DNA from: BNXB01 sp031556375
GTDB lineage: Bacteria > Bacteroidota > Bacteroidia > Bacteroidales > Azobacteroidaceae
NCBI GenBank assembly: GCA_031556375.1
Contig: JAVBTA010000016.1
Span: forward strand, 86,772 to 150,771
Direction: 5' to 3'
Length of the DNA: 64,000 nt
The stretch's first letter is position 1. Each line of letters starts with the position of its first letter. The position numbers and the translations under genes were made by a program. This document shows positions 27,085 through 36,973 of this stretch, piece after piece. Below the pieces are notes generated by a model that searched no databases, was not told where the DNA came from, and saw nothing but the letters and a program-made list of their open reading frames with translations.

Positions 27085-30000
27085 TTACAGTTTATATTCT
27101 TGCCAACTCTTGATTTGAATATCTTTTTCAGACATATTACAGAATGCTTCTATGAAAGCACTGGCAAGTCTCGCATTAGTTAACAATGGAATGTTATGAT
27201 CGATCGCTGCACGACGGATTTTGTATCCATTGGTTAATTCCCTGCGGGTATGATTTTTCGGAATATTGACTACCAGGTCGATCTTGTGATTTGACATGAT
27301 ATCCAATACGTTGTTTTTACCGTCTTCATCCGGCCAGTCTACCGAAGTAGCCTCGATACCGTTTTCTTCCAAGAATTTCTGAGTTCCGGAAGTCGCATAT
27401 ATTTTGTAGTTCTTTTCTCCTAATTTGCGGCATGCTTCCAGCATATCTACTTTTGATTTGGCCGCTCCGGAAGAGATCAATATCCCTTTTTTAGGAGCCT
27501 CGTAACCAACTGCAATCATTGAAGAGAGCAGTGCTTCGTCGTAATCTTCCCCGATACAACCGACTTCACCTGTTGAGGACATGTCTACTCCAAGTACAGG
27601 GTCAGCTTTGTGCAGGCGGGTAAACGAGAATTGTGAAGCTTTTACTCCAATCCATTCGATATCGAAAGCGGAACTGTCCGGTTTTTCGAAGGGAGCATCC
27701 AACATGATTTTTGTAGCTGTTTCGATAAAGTTGCGTTTCAGCACTTTAGATACGAATGGGAATGAACGGGATGCCCGTAAGTTACATTCTATTACTTTTA
27801 CTTCGTTATTCTTTGCCAGGTACTGGATGTTGAAAGGTCCGCTGATATTCAGTTCTTTAGCAATCATTTTGCTGACTTTTTTAATTCTGCGGAAAGTTTC
27901 GAAGTAAATTTTTTGTGCGGGGAATACCAGAGTTGCGTCTCCGGAGTGCACTCCGGCAAACTCAACGTGTTCGGATACGGCATATTCGATTACTTCGCCA
28001 TTTTTAGCTACAGCATCGAATTCTATTTCTTTAGCATTTTGCAGGAATTCCGATACAACAACAGGGTATTCTTTTGATACTTTAGCTGCCGCACGAAGGA
28101 AGATTTCCATTTCTTCGTGGGTGTAGCAGACATTCATTGCCGCACCTGATAATACATAGGAAGGACGGATTAATACCGGGAACCCTACTTTGTCGACGAA
28201 TTCATTGATTTCCGACATGCTGGTCAACTCTTTCCATTGTGGTTGGTCAATGCCCAGTTGATCGAGCATACTGGAGAATTTATGGCGGTTTTCAGCCCGG
28301 TCGATACTGACAGGGGACGTTCCGAGAATAGGTACTTGCTGGCGGTGCAACTTCATTGCCAGGTTGTTCGGGATTTGTCCTCCTACAGAAACAATCACTC
28401 CTTTAGGTGTTTCGATATCAATGATGTCAAGGACACGTTCCAGCGAAAGTTCGTCGAAATACAGGCGGTCGCACATGTCATAATCGGTTGATACCGTTTC
28501 CGGGTTATAGTTGATCATAATGGCCTTGTATCCCAGCTTTCGTGCGGTTTCCACTGCATTGACCGAACACCAGTCGAATTCGACCGAAGAACCGATACGG
28601 TATGCCCCAGAACCGAGGACAACTACACTCTTCTCATTTTTGTAGTAAGGAATATCGTTTTCAGTATCTCCGTAAGTCATGTAGAGATAATTTGTCAGAT
28701 CCGGGTCTTCCGAGGCAATTGTATTGATACGTTTAACTGCCGGTAAAATATTATGTTTTTTTCTTACTGTGCGTACTTTAAGATTGGCTTTTTCCATGTT
28801 GTCGGCCGGATCTTCAACGAAGCGGGCAATCTGGAAGTCAGAGAATCCCAGTCTTTTCGCTTCTTTTATTACATCAGCAGGAAGTTCTTCGATAGAATTG
28901 TATGATTTGAGTTTGTTGGAGTAGTCGACAATATTTTTCAATCCGTTGAGGAACCAATGGTCTATTTTAGTCAGGTCATGGATACGATCGACGGTATACC
29001 TTTCTTCCAAAGCCTTTGCTACGGCAAAGATGCGGAGGTCGGTCGGATTTGCCAGTTCTTCATCCAGATTAGCAAATTCCAGGTCTTTGTTTCCAACAAA
29101 ACCGTGCATGCCTTGTCCGATCATCCGGAGACCTTTCTGAATAATCTCTTCGAATGATTTACCAATAGACATGATTTCTCCTACGGATTTCATGCTAGAT
29201 CCGATCTGACGGGAAACTCCGGAGAATTTTGTCAGGTCCCAGCGTGGTATTTTAACGATCATGTAATCGACAGAAGGAGCTATATAAGCAGAATTGGAAG
29301 TACCCATGTCTCCAATCTGATCAAGAGAATATCCTAATGCCAGTTTTGCTGCGACAAATGCCAGAGGATAACCGCTGGCTTTAGAAGCCAAAGCTGAGGA
29401 GCGGCTCAGGCGGGCATTAATCTCGATTACCCGATAATCATTGGTTTGTGCATTGAAAGCATATTGGATATTACATTCTCCTACGATTCCGATATGGCGG
29501 ATAATTTTACGGGCGATATCTTCCAGCATCGAGATCTGATCCTTAGAAAGCGAGCAGATCGGCGCTACGACGATACTTTCTCCGGTGTGTACTCCAAGTG
29601 GATCAACATTTTCCATTGGAACTACGGTAAAGCAGTGGTCGTTTTTATCACGTATCACTTCAAATTCGATTTCTTTCCATCCTTTCAGGGATTCTTCCAC
29701 AAGAATCTGTTTGGAATAGGCAAATGCACTTTCACAGTGTACCTTGAAATCTTCGAGGTTAGTGCAGATACCACTACCCAAACCTCCAAGTGCGTAAGCT
29801 GAGCGAACCATTACCGGGAATCCGATTTTTGTAGCAGCTTTGATAGCATCTTCCATACTTTCTACAGCCTGACTTACCGGAGTTTTTGCATCGATTTCAT
29901 CCAGTTTTTTAGTGAATAAATCGCGGTCTTCAGTGCACATGATAGCTTCCACTGAAGTTCCGAGTACTTCTACTCCATGTTTTTTCAGTGTTCCGGTCAG

Positions 30001-30309
30001 GTACATTTCTGTTCCGCAGTTGAGTGCGGTTTGTCCTCCGAAAGCAAGCAGGATGCCATCAGGTTTTTCTTTTTCGATGATTTGTTCTACAAAATAAGGA
30101 GTAATCGGCAGAAAATAAACCTGGTCGGCTACTCCTTCCGAAGTTTGGATCGTAGCGATATTCGGGTTAATCAACACGGTAGCAATACCTTCTTCTTTCA
30201 AAGCTTTTAAAGCTTGAGATCCGGAGTAGTCGAATTCTCCGGCTTGTCCGATTTTCAGGGCTCCCGAACCCAGGACAAGTACTTTCTTGATTGTTTTCTT
30301 TTCTGACAT
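27085..30309 (-). CDS. carB: Carbamoyl-phosphate synthase large subunit
   Basis: CarB makes carbamoyl phosphate from bicarbonate, ammonia and two ATP, for arginine and pyrimidine synthesis. The 1074-residue length is full. The two ATP-grasp halves start at LGSGALKIGQAGEFDYSGSQ and LGSGAYRIGSSVEFDWCSVN. The C-terminal MGS-like allosteric domain (about 935-1074) has GILISSGAAKSKVDM and NIPKNHTRRELTNGYKIRR. carA is not adjacent. The upstream leader contains a short ORF and a terminator-like hairpin, suggesting attenuation. Confidence 0.98.
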   Translation of the reverse strand: MSEKKTIKKVLVLGSGALKIGQAGEFDYSGSQALKALKEEGIATVLINPNIATIQTSEGVADQVYFLPITPYFVEQIIEKEKPDGILLAFGGQTALNCGTEMYLTGTLKKHGVEVLGTSVEAIMCTEDRDLFTKKLDEIDAKTPVSQAVESMEDAIKAATKIGFPVMVRSAYALGGLGSGICTNLEDFKVHCESAFAYSKQILVEESLKGWKEIEFEVIRDKNDHCFTVVPMENVDPLGVHTGESIVVAPICSLSKDQISMLEDIARKIIRHIGIVGECNIQYAFNAQTNDYRVIEINARLSRSSALASKASGYPLAFVAAKLALGYSLDQIGDMGTSNSAYIAPSVDYMIVKIPRWDLTKFSGVSRQIGSSMKSVGEIMSIGKSFEEIIQKGLRMIGQGMHGFVGNKDLEFANLDEELANPTDLRIFAVAKALEERYTVDRIHDLTKIDHWFLNGLKNIVDYSNKLKSYNSIEELPADVIKEAKRLGFSDFQIARFVEDPADNMEKANLKVRTVRKKHNILPAVKRINTIASEDPDLTNYLYMTYGDTENDIPYYKNEKSVVVLGSGAYRIGSSVEFDWCSVNAVETARKLGYKAIMINYNPETVSTDYDMCDRLYFDELSLERVLDIIDIETPKGVIVSVGGQIPNNLAMKLHRQQVPILGTSPVSIDRAENRHKFSSMLDQLGIDQPQWKELTSMSEINEFVDKVGFPVLIRPSYVLSGAAMNVCYTHEEMEIFLRAAAKVSKEYPVVVSEFLQNAKEIEFDAVAKNGEVIEYAVSEHVEFAGVHSGDATLVFPAQKIYFETFRRIKKVSKMIAKELNISGPFNIQYLAKNNEVKVIECNLRASRSFPFVSKVLKRNFIETATKIMLDAPFEKPDSSAFDIEWIGVKASQFSFTRLHKADPVLGVDMSSTGEVGCIGEDYDEALLSSMIAVGYEAPKKGILISSGAAKSKVDMLEACRKLGEKNYKIYATSGTQKFLEENGIEATSVDWPDEDGKNNVLDIMSNHKIDLVVNIPKNHTRRELTNGYKIRRAAIDHNIPLLTNARLASAFIEAFCNMSEKDIQIKSWQEYKL

Positions 30310-30356
30310 TGTTATTTTGCGTTTAATCGTTAAACTATCGAACCCAGTGACTATAT

Positions 30357-30391
30357 AAAAAAAATGCGTTGGCTAAAAAACCAACGCATTT
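30357..30391 (-). promoter_or_regulatory. Terminator-like hairpin in the carB leader (candidate attenuator)
   Basis: On the minus strand an 11-bp perfect stem (30381-30391 with 30362-30372, 8-nt loop) is followed by eight T (30357-30364, partly in the stem). It lies between a consensus -7 box and the carB ATG, about 48 nt before the gene. It begins 2 nt after the stop codon of a 20-codon ORF. Confidence 0.65.
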
Positions 30392-30393
30392 GT

Positions 30394-30456
30394 TCATCGA
30401 AATGAATATATTGTTATGTTGTAAACATTTATATTGTCGTAGTGATCAAGCTTCAT
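30394..30456 (-). CDS. Possible 20-residue leader peptide of carB
   Basis: An ATG at 30456 opens 20 codons ending in TGA at 30394-30396. The peptide (starts MKLDHYDNIN) is rich in Tyr, Asn and Ile and has Arg as its last residue. It starts about 22 nt downstream of the -7 box, and its stop directly abuts the terminator-like hairpin, the geometry used in ribosome-mediated attenuation. Whether it is translated is unknown; a 20-codon ORF can arise by chance. Confidence 0.4.
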   Translation of the reverse strand: MKLDHYDNINVYNITIYSFR

Positions 30457-30477
30457 CTTTTTCTTCGTAATTGGGTG

Positions 30478-30485
30478 CAAAGGTA
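30478..30485 (-). promoter_or_regulatory. -7 promoter element for carB leader
   Basis: The minus strand has TACCTTTG followed by CACCCAATT, close to the tRNA-His and panD promoters (TAACTTTGCACCGCAATT). No exact TTTG at -33. Confidence 0.5.
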
Positions 30486-30591
30486 CAAAAAATATTGGAA
30501 AAGAAATCTTTTTGTAAAAAATATATGATTGTTGTGATTTTTTTTCAACATTTGTGACTAATTTCGTGTATTTTAAATTAAAGAATGAAAA

Positions 30592-31512
30592 ATGGGAACT
30601 GTTAAAAAATTAATTTTTGTTTTAGCGTTTATAGTCGCATCGAGTAACTTGTTTGCTCTAGCGACTGAATATAAGTCAGGATCTCTACTTTGGAAGATTT
30701 CCGGTAACGGGCTGGAAAAGCCGTCTTATATTTTGGGAACTTTGCATGTGAAATCGTCTGCATATCTTGATCAGATTCCAGGTGCAAGGGTTTCTTTTGA
30801 TGCATCAGAACAGGTTGTAGGAGAGATTGTTATGGCAGATATGATGGCTCAGGCTATGAAAATGCAACAAAAAATGATGATGCCGGCCGATACAACTTAT
30901 AAAATGTTGTATAATGAGTCTGATTATAAAACCGTGAGTGATGGACTAACACTTCTTCTTGGCGCAGGATTGGATCAACTGGGAGTTCTTACTCCTGCTG
31001 GAATTCAAATGAGTTTGTTACAGGTTCTTATAATGAAAAATTATCCGCATGCGGCATCGATGGATGTCTTGGATTCGTATGTGCAGAAAGCGGCAACAGA
31101 GCAACAAAAACCGGTAATCGGACTGGAAACTATAGATCACCAGATTTATGTTTTGTTTGAATCTTCATCATTACAACGTCAGGCGAATGCTTTACTTTGC
31201 AGTATGAAAGCAAATGAAGAAAAAACTCTGGAAGCGGGAATGGAGGAAGATTTGAAAAAAATGGAAAAATTGTATGATAATGCAGATCTGAACGGGATAG
31301 GTCGTTTAGTTAAAGAAAATCCATGTCCGGATCCGGAAAACGAATATACAATTAATAAAGCACGCAATGACGCCTGGATGAAGAAACTTCCCGGACTGAT
31401 GAAAGATAAACCTTCATTTATTGCGGTGGGGGCCCTTCATTTAGTAGGCGAAGAGGGATTATTAAACCAGCTGGAAAAAGCAGGGTATACCGTTGAAGCT
31501 GTAAAGAATTAA
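30592..31512 (+). CDS. TraB/GumN-family protein
   Basis: The 306-residue protein has a signal peptide (MGTVKKLIFVLAFIVASSNLFALA). The TraB/GumN hallmarks are an N-terminal SYILGTLHVKS motif and the C-terminal SFIAVGALHLVGEEGLLNQL, with IGLETIDHQIYVL in the middle. These motifs are metal-binding; relatives include Tiki-type metalloproteases, so a secreted peptidase role is possible but unproven. It is divergent from carB and followed by a long hairpin at 31536-31580. Confidence 0.9.
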   Translation: MGTVKKLIFVLAFIVASSNLFALATEYKSGSLLWKISGNGLEKPSYILGTLHVKSSAYLDQIPGARVSFDASEQVVGEIVMADMMAQAMKMQQKMMMPADTTYKMLYNESDYKTVSDGLTLLLGAGLDQLGVLTPAGIQMSLLQVLIMKNYPHAASMDVLDSYVQKAATEQQKPVIGLETIDHQIYVLFESSSLQRQANALLCSMKANEEKTLEAGMEEDLKKMEKLYDNADLNGIGRLVKENPCPDPENEYTINKARNDAWMKKLPGLMKDKPSFIAVGALHLVGEEGLLNQLEKAGYTVEAVKN

Positions 31513-31535
31513 CCGTCTTATATTTATCAAGGGGG

Positions 31536-31580
31536 AGTGTGTCGGAAGAGATGGATGAAAAAATCTTCTTTTGACACACT
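31536..31580 (+). terminator. Hairpin after the TraB/GumN gene
   Basis: AGTGTGTC (31536-31543) pairs with GACACACT (31573-31580), and the stem extends inward to about 15 bp with G-U pairs. Only a weak T-tract follows. The right arm overlaps the TTTG box of the next gene's promoter. Confidence 0.6.
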
Positions 31581-31603
31581 TTCTGATAAAAGTATTAACT
31601 TTG
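31570..31603 (+). promoter_or_regulatory. Promoter for the second ECF sigma gene
   Basis: TTTG (31570-31573) and TAACTTTG (31596-31603) are 22 nt apart, slightly over the usual 19-21. They sit 36 nt before the sigma ATG. Confidence 0.5.
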
Positions 31604-31638
31604 CCGGACCTTAATCAGCTATTCTGAAAAATTTAAGA

Positions 31639-32235
31639 ATGAAGAGTATACCGCTCAGGGCAACAGTTGATAAACAAGTCCTCCTTCGCTTGAAAGAAGG
31701 GGATGAAGAAGCTTTCAATGCGATTTATTGGAAATATAGTGCATGGGTATACAATTTTGTATATTCATTGCTACATGATAAACATTTAGCCGAAGATTTA
31801 ACCCAGACTGTATTTATGAGGATATGGGAAGGACGAGTTCTGATTCAACCGGAAGAAACTTTTGAATCATATCTTTTTACAATTGCCCGTAATCTGGTTT
31901 ATAAAGAGACTGAAAATCAATTATTGTCGCAACAAATGATCGAAATTGTCTGTAAACGGCAAAAAAATCATGATTCAATAACCGAAGATCAAATTGATAC
32001 CGACTCCCTACGCTTATATATCGATTCTTTGATAGAGCAATTACCTCCTTCTCGAAAAGAAATCTACCTGCTGAGCCGTCACAACCATCTTTCCCACAAA
32101 GAAATCGCTTCCAGACTTTCTATTTCTGAAAAAACCGTCGAAACACAAATTTATCGTGCTCTCCAATTTTTGAAACGAAAATTATCGGATGATAGCGGAC
32201 TTATTATCTTATTTGCGCTTCTTTTTGTTAAATAA
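31639..32235 (+). CDS. ECF (FecI-like) RNA polymerase sigma factor
   Basis: The 198-residue protein has sigma region 2 at FNAIYWKYSAWVYNFVYSLLHDKHLAEDLTQTVFMRIW and region 4 at LPPSRKEIYLLSRHNHLSHKEIASRLSISEKTVETQIYRALQFLK. A short hydrophobic C-terminus (GLIILFALLFVK) recalls the tail of the other ECF sigma here. It heads the sigma-fecR-susC-susD operon and should activate the susC promoter after FecR release. Confidence 0.94.
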   Translation: MKSIPLRATVDKQVLLRLKEGDEEAFNAIYWKYSAWVYNFVYSLLHDKHLAEDLTQTVFMRIWEGRVLIQPEETFESYLFTIARNLVYKETENQLLSQQMIEIVCKRQKNHDSITEDQIDTDSLRLYIDSLIEQLPPSRKEIYLLSRHNHLSHKEIASRLSISEKTVETQIYRALQFLKRKLSDDSGLIILFALLFVK

Positions 32236-32253
32236 AGTTAATTTTTATCTTTG
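32224..32253 (+). promoter_or_regulatory. Internal promoter candidate for the second fecR
   Basis: TTTG (32224-32227, in the last sigma codons) and TATCTTTG (32246-32253) are 18 nt apart, close to consensus, about 50 nt before the fecR ATG. Confidence 0.4.
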
Positions 32254-32302
32254 TTGTAAGTGATCTTCCTTTTTGGGAGATATATAATACAAAAATGGAA
32301 GT

Positions 32303-33313
32303 ATGAATTACATCTCTTTATTAGGTCGTTTCATGAAAGGCCATGCAACTTCTGAAGAAATTGTATTGTTGAAGAAATGGATTCTATCGGATGAAGCTCA
32401 GGAAGAGTTATTTACTTATTATCATCAACATTGGCAGGAAGCGGCAGATAATACAATCTCCAGAGAGCAACAGGAGCGTATGTTTGCTAATATCAGTGGT
32501 AATATTCGGAAAGAGAAGAATCGTGAACGATTGTCCGGCTTGAAACAGATAATTTCAAGACATTGGACTTCTTATGCTGCAATCATTTTATTATGTCTTA
32601 CTGTTGGTTTCGGAACTTATTTTTACACAAACAAAAATTCGGATGTACAGCCTGTTGCCGCGAAAGAATACACCGTGACTGCAGAAAAGGGACAACGAGC
32701 AAGTGTGACCTTACCTGATGGAACCAGAGTTTGGCTGAATTCCCATACAACAATCTCCTATTCAAATGAGTATGGCATAAAAGACAGGATTGTTTTTTTA
32801 ACAGGAGAAGCATATTTTGAGGTCAGCAAAAATCCGGATCAACGCTTTATTGTGAAAGCAAATGAAATGGAGGTTGAAGCATTGGGAACTTCATTCAACG
32901 TAAAAGCATATAAAGAAGATAATAACATCACAACCACACTGTTTTCAGGAAAAGTAAGGGCGACTGCCGGAGATAAAACTACGATACTTGCTCCCGAGCA
33001 ATTTGCATTGTATGATCGGGATAACAACCGGTTATTGACTAATTATGCTCAAAATATTGAATATGCATCTATGTGGAGGAATAACGAACTTGCTTTTGAA
33101 AGCATTACTCTTGGGGATATCGCTGTTCTGCTCAATCGTATATATAATGTACAGGTGGAATTTACATCGGAAAGGATTCGGAATTATCGTTTTTCCGGTG
33201 TAATAAAGAATAATAGTCTTGATAATGTTATTGAAATAATAAGTTTGACAGCTCCTATAGAGTATAGTTCTTCCGGAAATATGATAGTACTTAGTGAAAA
33301 AAATAGTAATTGA
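32303..33313 (+). CDS. FecR-family anti-sigma factor
   Basis: The 336-residue protein has a cytoplasmic N-terminus (MNYISLLGRFMKGHATSEEI, WILSDEA), a TM helix (YAAIILLCLTVGFGTYFYT), the FecR domain (LPDGTRVWLNSHTTISYSNEY, GEAYFEVSKNPDQRFIVKANEMEVEALGTSFNVK) and the C-terminal DUF4974/STN-like part (LAFESITLGDIAVLLNRIYNVQVEF). It sequesters the upstream sigma factor until the STN-bearing SusC signals. A possible own promoter lies in the 67-bp gap after the sigma gene. Confidence 0.94.
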   Translation: MNYISLLGRFMKGHATSEEIVLLKKWILSDEAQEELFTYYHQHWQEAADNTISREQQERMFANISGNIRKEKNRERLSGLKQIISRHWTSYAAIILLCLTVGFGTYFYTNKNSDVQPVAAKEYTVTAEKGQRASVTLPDGTRVWLNSHTTISYSNEYGIKDRIVFLTGEAYFEVSKNPDQRFIVKANEMEVEALGTSFNVKAYKEDNNITTTLFSGKVRATAGDKTTILAPEQFALYDRDNNRLLTNYAQNIEYASMWRNNELAFESITLGDIAVLLNRIYNVQVEFTSERIRNYRFSGVIKNNSLDNVIEIISLTAPIEYSSSGNMIVLSEKNSN

Positions 33314-33371
33314 GATAGAAAAATATTGTTAACCCTTAAATTAGAAAAGCCTATGCAATAAGAAAAAAGCA

Positions 33372-33399
33372 ACGGGGTTCACTTGCCAGATTACCCCGT
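33372..33399 (+). promoter_or_regulatory. 7-bp hairpin between fecR and susC
   Basis: ACGGGGT (33372-33378) and ACCCCGT (33393-33399) are complementary around a 14-nt loop in the 217-bp fecR-susC gap. There is no T-tract. The rest of this gap is A+T-rich with no recognisable gene. Confidence 0.35.
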
Positions 33400-33530
33400 C
33401 ACATAACAAATAAGCTAAAATCATACTGCATTGATATTATTGAATAAGATACAAATAATAGGTCTTGCAGCAGGTTTCAGCTTGTAAAGTTACTGTTTTA
33501 TATTTTAATATTTTAAAAACCACTTAAAAA

Positions 33531-36500
33531 ATGAGTAACATCAAGCAAATAACCCTACGGGTATTATTAGGTGCCATTATGTTGAATTTATCAACTTTTA
33601 TGGCTGTCACTCAGATTACTCTTTCTATTAAGAATAAACCCCTGAAAGAAGTAATCAGAGAAATAGAAAAAAACAGTGATTATCGGTTTTTTTACAATGA
33701 AGATATACCGGGATTGAATACACCGGTCTCTATCGACATTAAAAATGCTGATATTGCTAAAGTAATGGAACAAATAAGTAAACAGGCTTCTGTTTCTTAC
33801 ACTTTGAAAGACAATAAACAAGTTGTTTTATCTGTAAATAATCCTAATGCAACAACTCAACAGCAACAGGAAAAAACAATCAGAGGTACTGTTTTTGATG
33901 AATCGGGAGAGGCACTTCCCGGGGTGAGTGTCGTTGTTAAAGGAACATCGGTAGGTATGGCTACAGGTGTCGATGGGAATTACCAAATTCCGATTCCGTC
34001 AGGAAATTCTATTCTTTTGTTCTCTTATATCGGCTATCAAAGTCAGGAAATAAAAGTAGGAACACAATCGGTCATTAATATTGTTTTAAAAGAAAATACT
34101 CAAAGTCTTAGTGAGGTTGTCGTTGTCGGATATGGTACTCAAAAGAAAGTTACCTTAACCGGAGCTGTTTCTGCGATTAATGCAGGTGATATTGTTACGA
34201 CAAAAACAGAGAACATACAAAATGCGTTGACAGGGAAAATACCGGGGGTACGCGTCGTTCAGAAAACGAGTGAACCGGGAGTTTTTTCAAACTCATTTGA
34301 TGTCCGGGGGTTTGGCGCCCCTCTTGTCGTTATTGATGGGGTTCCCCGAGATAACTTTCAACGTCTGGATCCGAACGATATTGAAAGTATCTCTGTATTG
34401 AAAGATGCTTCAGCAGCTATTTATGGTGTTCGCGCGGCTAATGGAGTTGTATTGATTACAACTAAGAGAGGATCCGGAGGAAGGTTAGAGTTAAACTATA
34501 CAGGAGGTTTCGGTATACAAACACCTTCTGGATTACCTAAAACGGTTGGAGCCGTTGATTGGTTAACCCTGATGAATGAAAAAGCATTACATAGTCCAAC
34601 GAATACGTCTCCTCCCCCATATTCACAAAGCTATATCGATGAATACCGGAATGGAACGAGAGTCGGTTCGGACTGGTATCCTGAGGTTATCCAGAATACA
34701 GCTCCGCAAACACAACACAACCTCAGTGCAAGTGGAGGAACTGATCGGGTTGATTATTTTATGAGTATGGGATATCTGCATCAGGACGGATTTTTCAAAT
34801 CGAATGATTTAAAATACGACCGATATAATGTCCGTTCCAATATTTCGGCAAAAATAAGCAAATACCTGAAAGCAGAATTGAGGATTTCAGGTATATTGGA
34901 TGAAAGAAACCAACCCGGAGTCGATGGGAGTCGTGAGGTTTTCAAATCATTATGGAGGATGGATCCTATCCGTTCCATTTATGCAAATAATAATTCTCAA
35001 TATTTAGGATATATCCCGAATGTTGTAAACCCAATAGCATTATCCACAGCCGATATTGCGGGATATAAACGTACGATGAACAGGTGGTTTCAGGGATCCT
35101 TTGATCTGACATACGATTTCCCTTTTCTTAAAGGCTTACAAGCTAAAGGATTATTTAGTTATGACTACCGGGCGGAATCGACAAAAACATATAAGAAAAC
35201 TTTCTATCTGTATGAATACAATGAGGCGGCAAATTCATATAAAGGCTACCTGAATCAGAGCCCTCCGACGTTAAACCGTTATTTTAATGAAAGACCGGTT
35301 TCTTTGATGCAGATTTCTTTGAATTATAAAAATACATTCAAAGAAAAACATAATGTGGGTGCTCTGCTTTTATATGAAGAACAAAATAATAACGGCGATA
35401 ATTTTTATGCACAACGGGATCTGATTCTCGGAGGTTTGGATGAGCTTCTGGGCGGGGGAACGGCAAATCAGATCGGATATATGAATCCGGCTGGCCTGTA
35501 TAAAAACTCAAACAAAGGCTTGGTTGGACGGATCAATTATGATTTTGCATCTAAATATATTGCGGAAGTCAGTTTTCGTTATGATGGTTCTTCAAAGTTT
35601 CCTAAGGACAAACAATGGGGATTCTTCCCGGCAGCATCGGTAGGGTGGCGAATTTCGGAAGAGAGTTTTATGAAAGATACCGAATCCCTTTCTTTTATTG
35701 ATAATCTGAAACTCAGAGCATCGTACGGTACCATGGGAGATGATAGTGCTTCTGCATATCAGTTTATCTCAGGATACACATTCCCTCAAGCTAAGGGAGG
35801 TAATAATATTGGGTTGCAGGGTGGTTCAGTATTCAATGGGACATTTTATCCTTCGATTGGATATAAAAACTTACCGAACCCGAATATTACCTGGTATACC
35901 GTAAAGACTCTCAATCTCGGAGTGGATGCCGACTTCTGGAAAGGATTGTTAGGAGTACAGGTGGATGTGTTCCGAAGAGAACGTGATGGATTATTGGCTA
36001 CACGCAGATTGAGTTTGCCTGGTACCCTGGGTGCTAATTTGCCACAGGAAAATATGAACAGTGATCTTGTAAAAGGGATTGAACTTGCATTGAGCCATCG
36101 AAACAAAATTGGAGATGTTGGTTACAATATCGCCGGAAATGTATCATTTACTCAACTTAAGTGGTTGAATTATGATCAGGCTGAAGCTGGAAATTCATAT
36201 GATTATTGGAGGAAAACCCTCGGTAACCGGAATCCGAATATTGCCTGGGGCTACGATTACGATGGACAATTCCAGAATTACAATGATATTTATACTAATA
36301 TGATTAATCATGGAGAATCCGGTAATAATTACAGACTGCCGGGGGATTATAGATACATGGATTGGAATGGAGATGGTGTTATCAATGAGGATGACAGGCA
36401 TCCGATTGGGAGTAATTTCAGGGACTGGGATGCTGATGGGTTGGTAGATGATGATCAAAGTGTGGTTCCTTATATTTATTACGGATTGGATTTATCTGCC

Positions 36501-36962
36501 AATTACAAAGGAATCGATCTTAGTATGTTATTTCAGGGTACAGCCCTTGTTTGGATGAGCTACCCGGAACAATTGTCCATGCCTCTTATGTGGGATGGTA
36601 ATGCTTTGGAGTATTTTATGGATCGTTGGCATCCCATAGATCCGTTGGCAAATCCATATGATCCTGCAACTCAGTGGAATAAAGGATATTATTCTTATAC
36701 GGCCAATACAAGGGCTCTTGGAACGAGGAATATGCAAAATGCTTCTTATCTGCGTTTGAAAAGTATAGAATTAGGATATACGTTGCCTCATCAGTGGACC
36801 TCAAAAGTTGGTATCAAAAATCTCCGGGTTTATATTAATGCATACAATCTGATAACTATTACCGGAATCAAGAATGTAGATCCGGAGCATCCCGGAGATG
36901 ATAGCGGATATTTGTATCCGTTGAATAAAACATATAATTTCGGATTAAGTATTACCTTATAA
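33531..36962 (+). CDS. SusC/RagA TonB-linked transporter with STN signalling domain
   Basis: The 1143-residue protein has an STN domain at about 27-105 (LSIKNKPLKEVIREIEKNSDYRFFYN; VMEQISKQASVSYTL), a CarboxypepD-reg-like domain (RGTVFDESGEALPGVSVVVKGTS), the SusC motif EVVVVGYGTQKKVTLTGAVS, a plug and a barrel. Calcium-type Asp-rich loops (DWNGDGVINEDDRHP; DWDADGLVDDDQS) occur near residues 940-970. It imports glycan with the SusD 11 bp downstream; the STN domain couples it to the adjacent FecR/sigma pair. Confidence 0.95.
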   Translation: MSNIKQITLRVLLGAIMLNLSTFMAVTQITLSIKNKPLKEVIREIEKNSDYRFFYNEDIPGLNTPVSIDIKNADIAKVMEQISKQASVSYTLKDNKQVVLSVNNPNATTQQQQEKTIRGTVFDESGEALPGVSVVVKGTSVGMATGVDGNYQIPIPSGNSILLFSYIGYQSQEIKVGTQSVINIVLKENTQSLSEVVVVGYGTQKKVTLTGAVSAINAGDIVTTKTENIQNALTGKIPGVRVVQKTSEPGVFSNSFDVRGFGAPLVVIDGVPRDNFQRLDPNDIESISVLKDASAAIYGVRAANGVVLITTKRGSGGRLELNYTGGFGIQTPSGLPKTVGAVDWLTLMNEKALHSPTNTSPPPYSQSYIDEYRNGTRVGSDWYPEVIQNTAPQTQHNLSASGGTDRVDYFMSMGYLHQDGFFKSNDLKYDRYNVRSNISAKISKYLKAELRISGILDERNQPGVDGSREVFKSLWRMDPIRSIYANNNSQYLGYIPNVVNPIALSTADIAGYKRTMNRWFQGSFDLTYDFPFLKGLQAKGLFSYDYRAESTKTYKKTFYLYEYNEAANSYKGYLNQSPPTLNRYFNERPVSLMQISLNYKNTFKEKHNVGALLLYEEQNNNGDNFYAQRDLILGGLDELLGGGTANQIGYMNPAGLYKNSNKGLVGRINYDFASKYIAEVSFRYDGSSKFPKDKQWGFFPAASVGWRISEESFMKDTESLSFIDNLKLRASYGTMGDDSASAYQFISGYTFPQAKGGNNIGLQGGSVFNGTFYPSIGYKNLPNPNITWYTVKTLNLGVDADFWKGLLGVQVDVFRRERDGLLATRRLSLPGTLGANLPQENMNSDLVKGIELALSHRNKIGDVGYNIAGNVSFTQLKWLNYDQAEAGNSYDYWRKTLGNRNPNIAWGYDYDGQFQNYNDIYTNMINHGESGNNYRLPGDYRYMDWNGDGVINEDDRHPIGSNFRDWDADGLVDDDQSVVPYIYYGLDLSANYKGIDLSMLFQGTALVWMSYPEQLSMPLMWDGNALEYFMDRWHPIDPLANPYDPATQWNKGYYSYTANTRALGTRNMQNASYLRLKSIELGYTLPHQWTSKVGIKNLRVYINAYNLITITGIKNVDPEHPGDDSGYLYPLNKTYNFGLSITL

Positions 36963-36973
36963 CTAACAGGACA

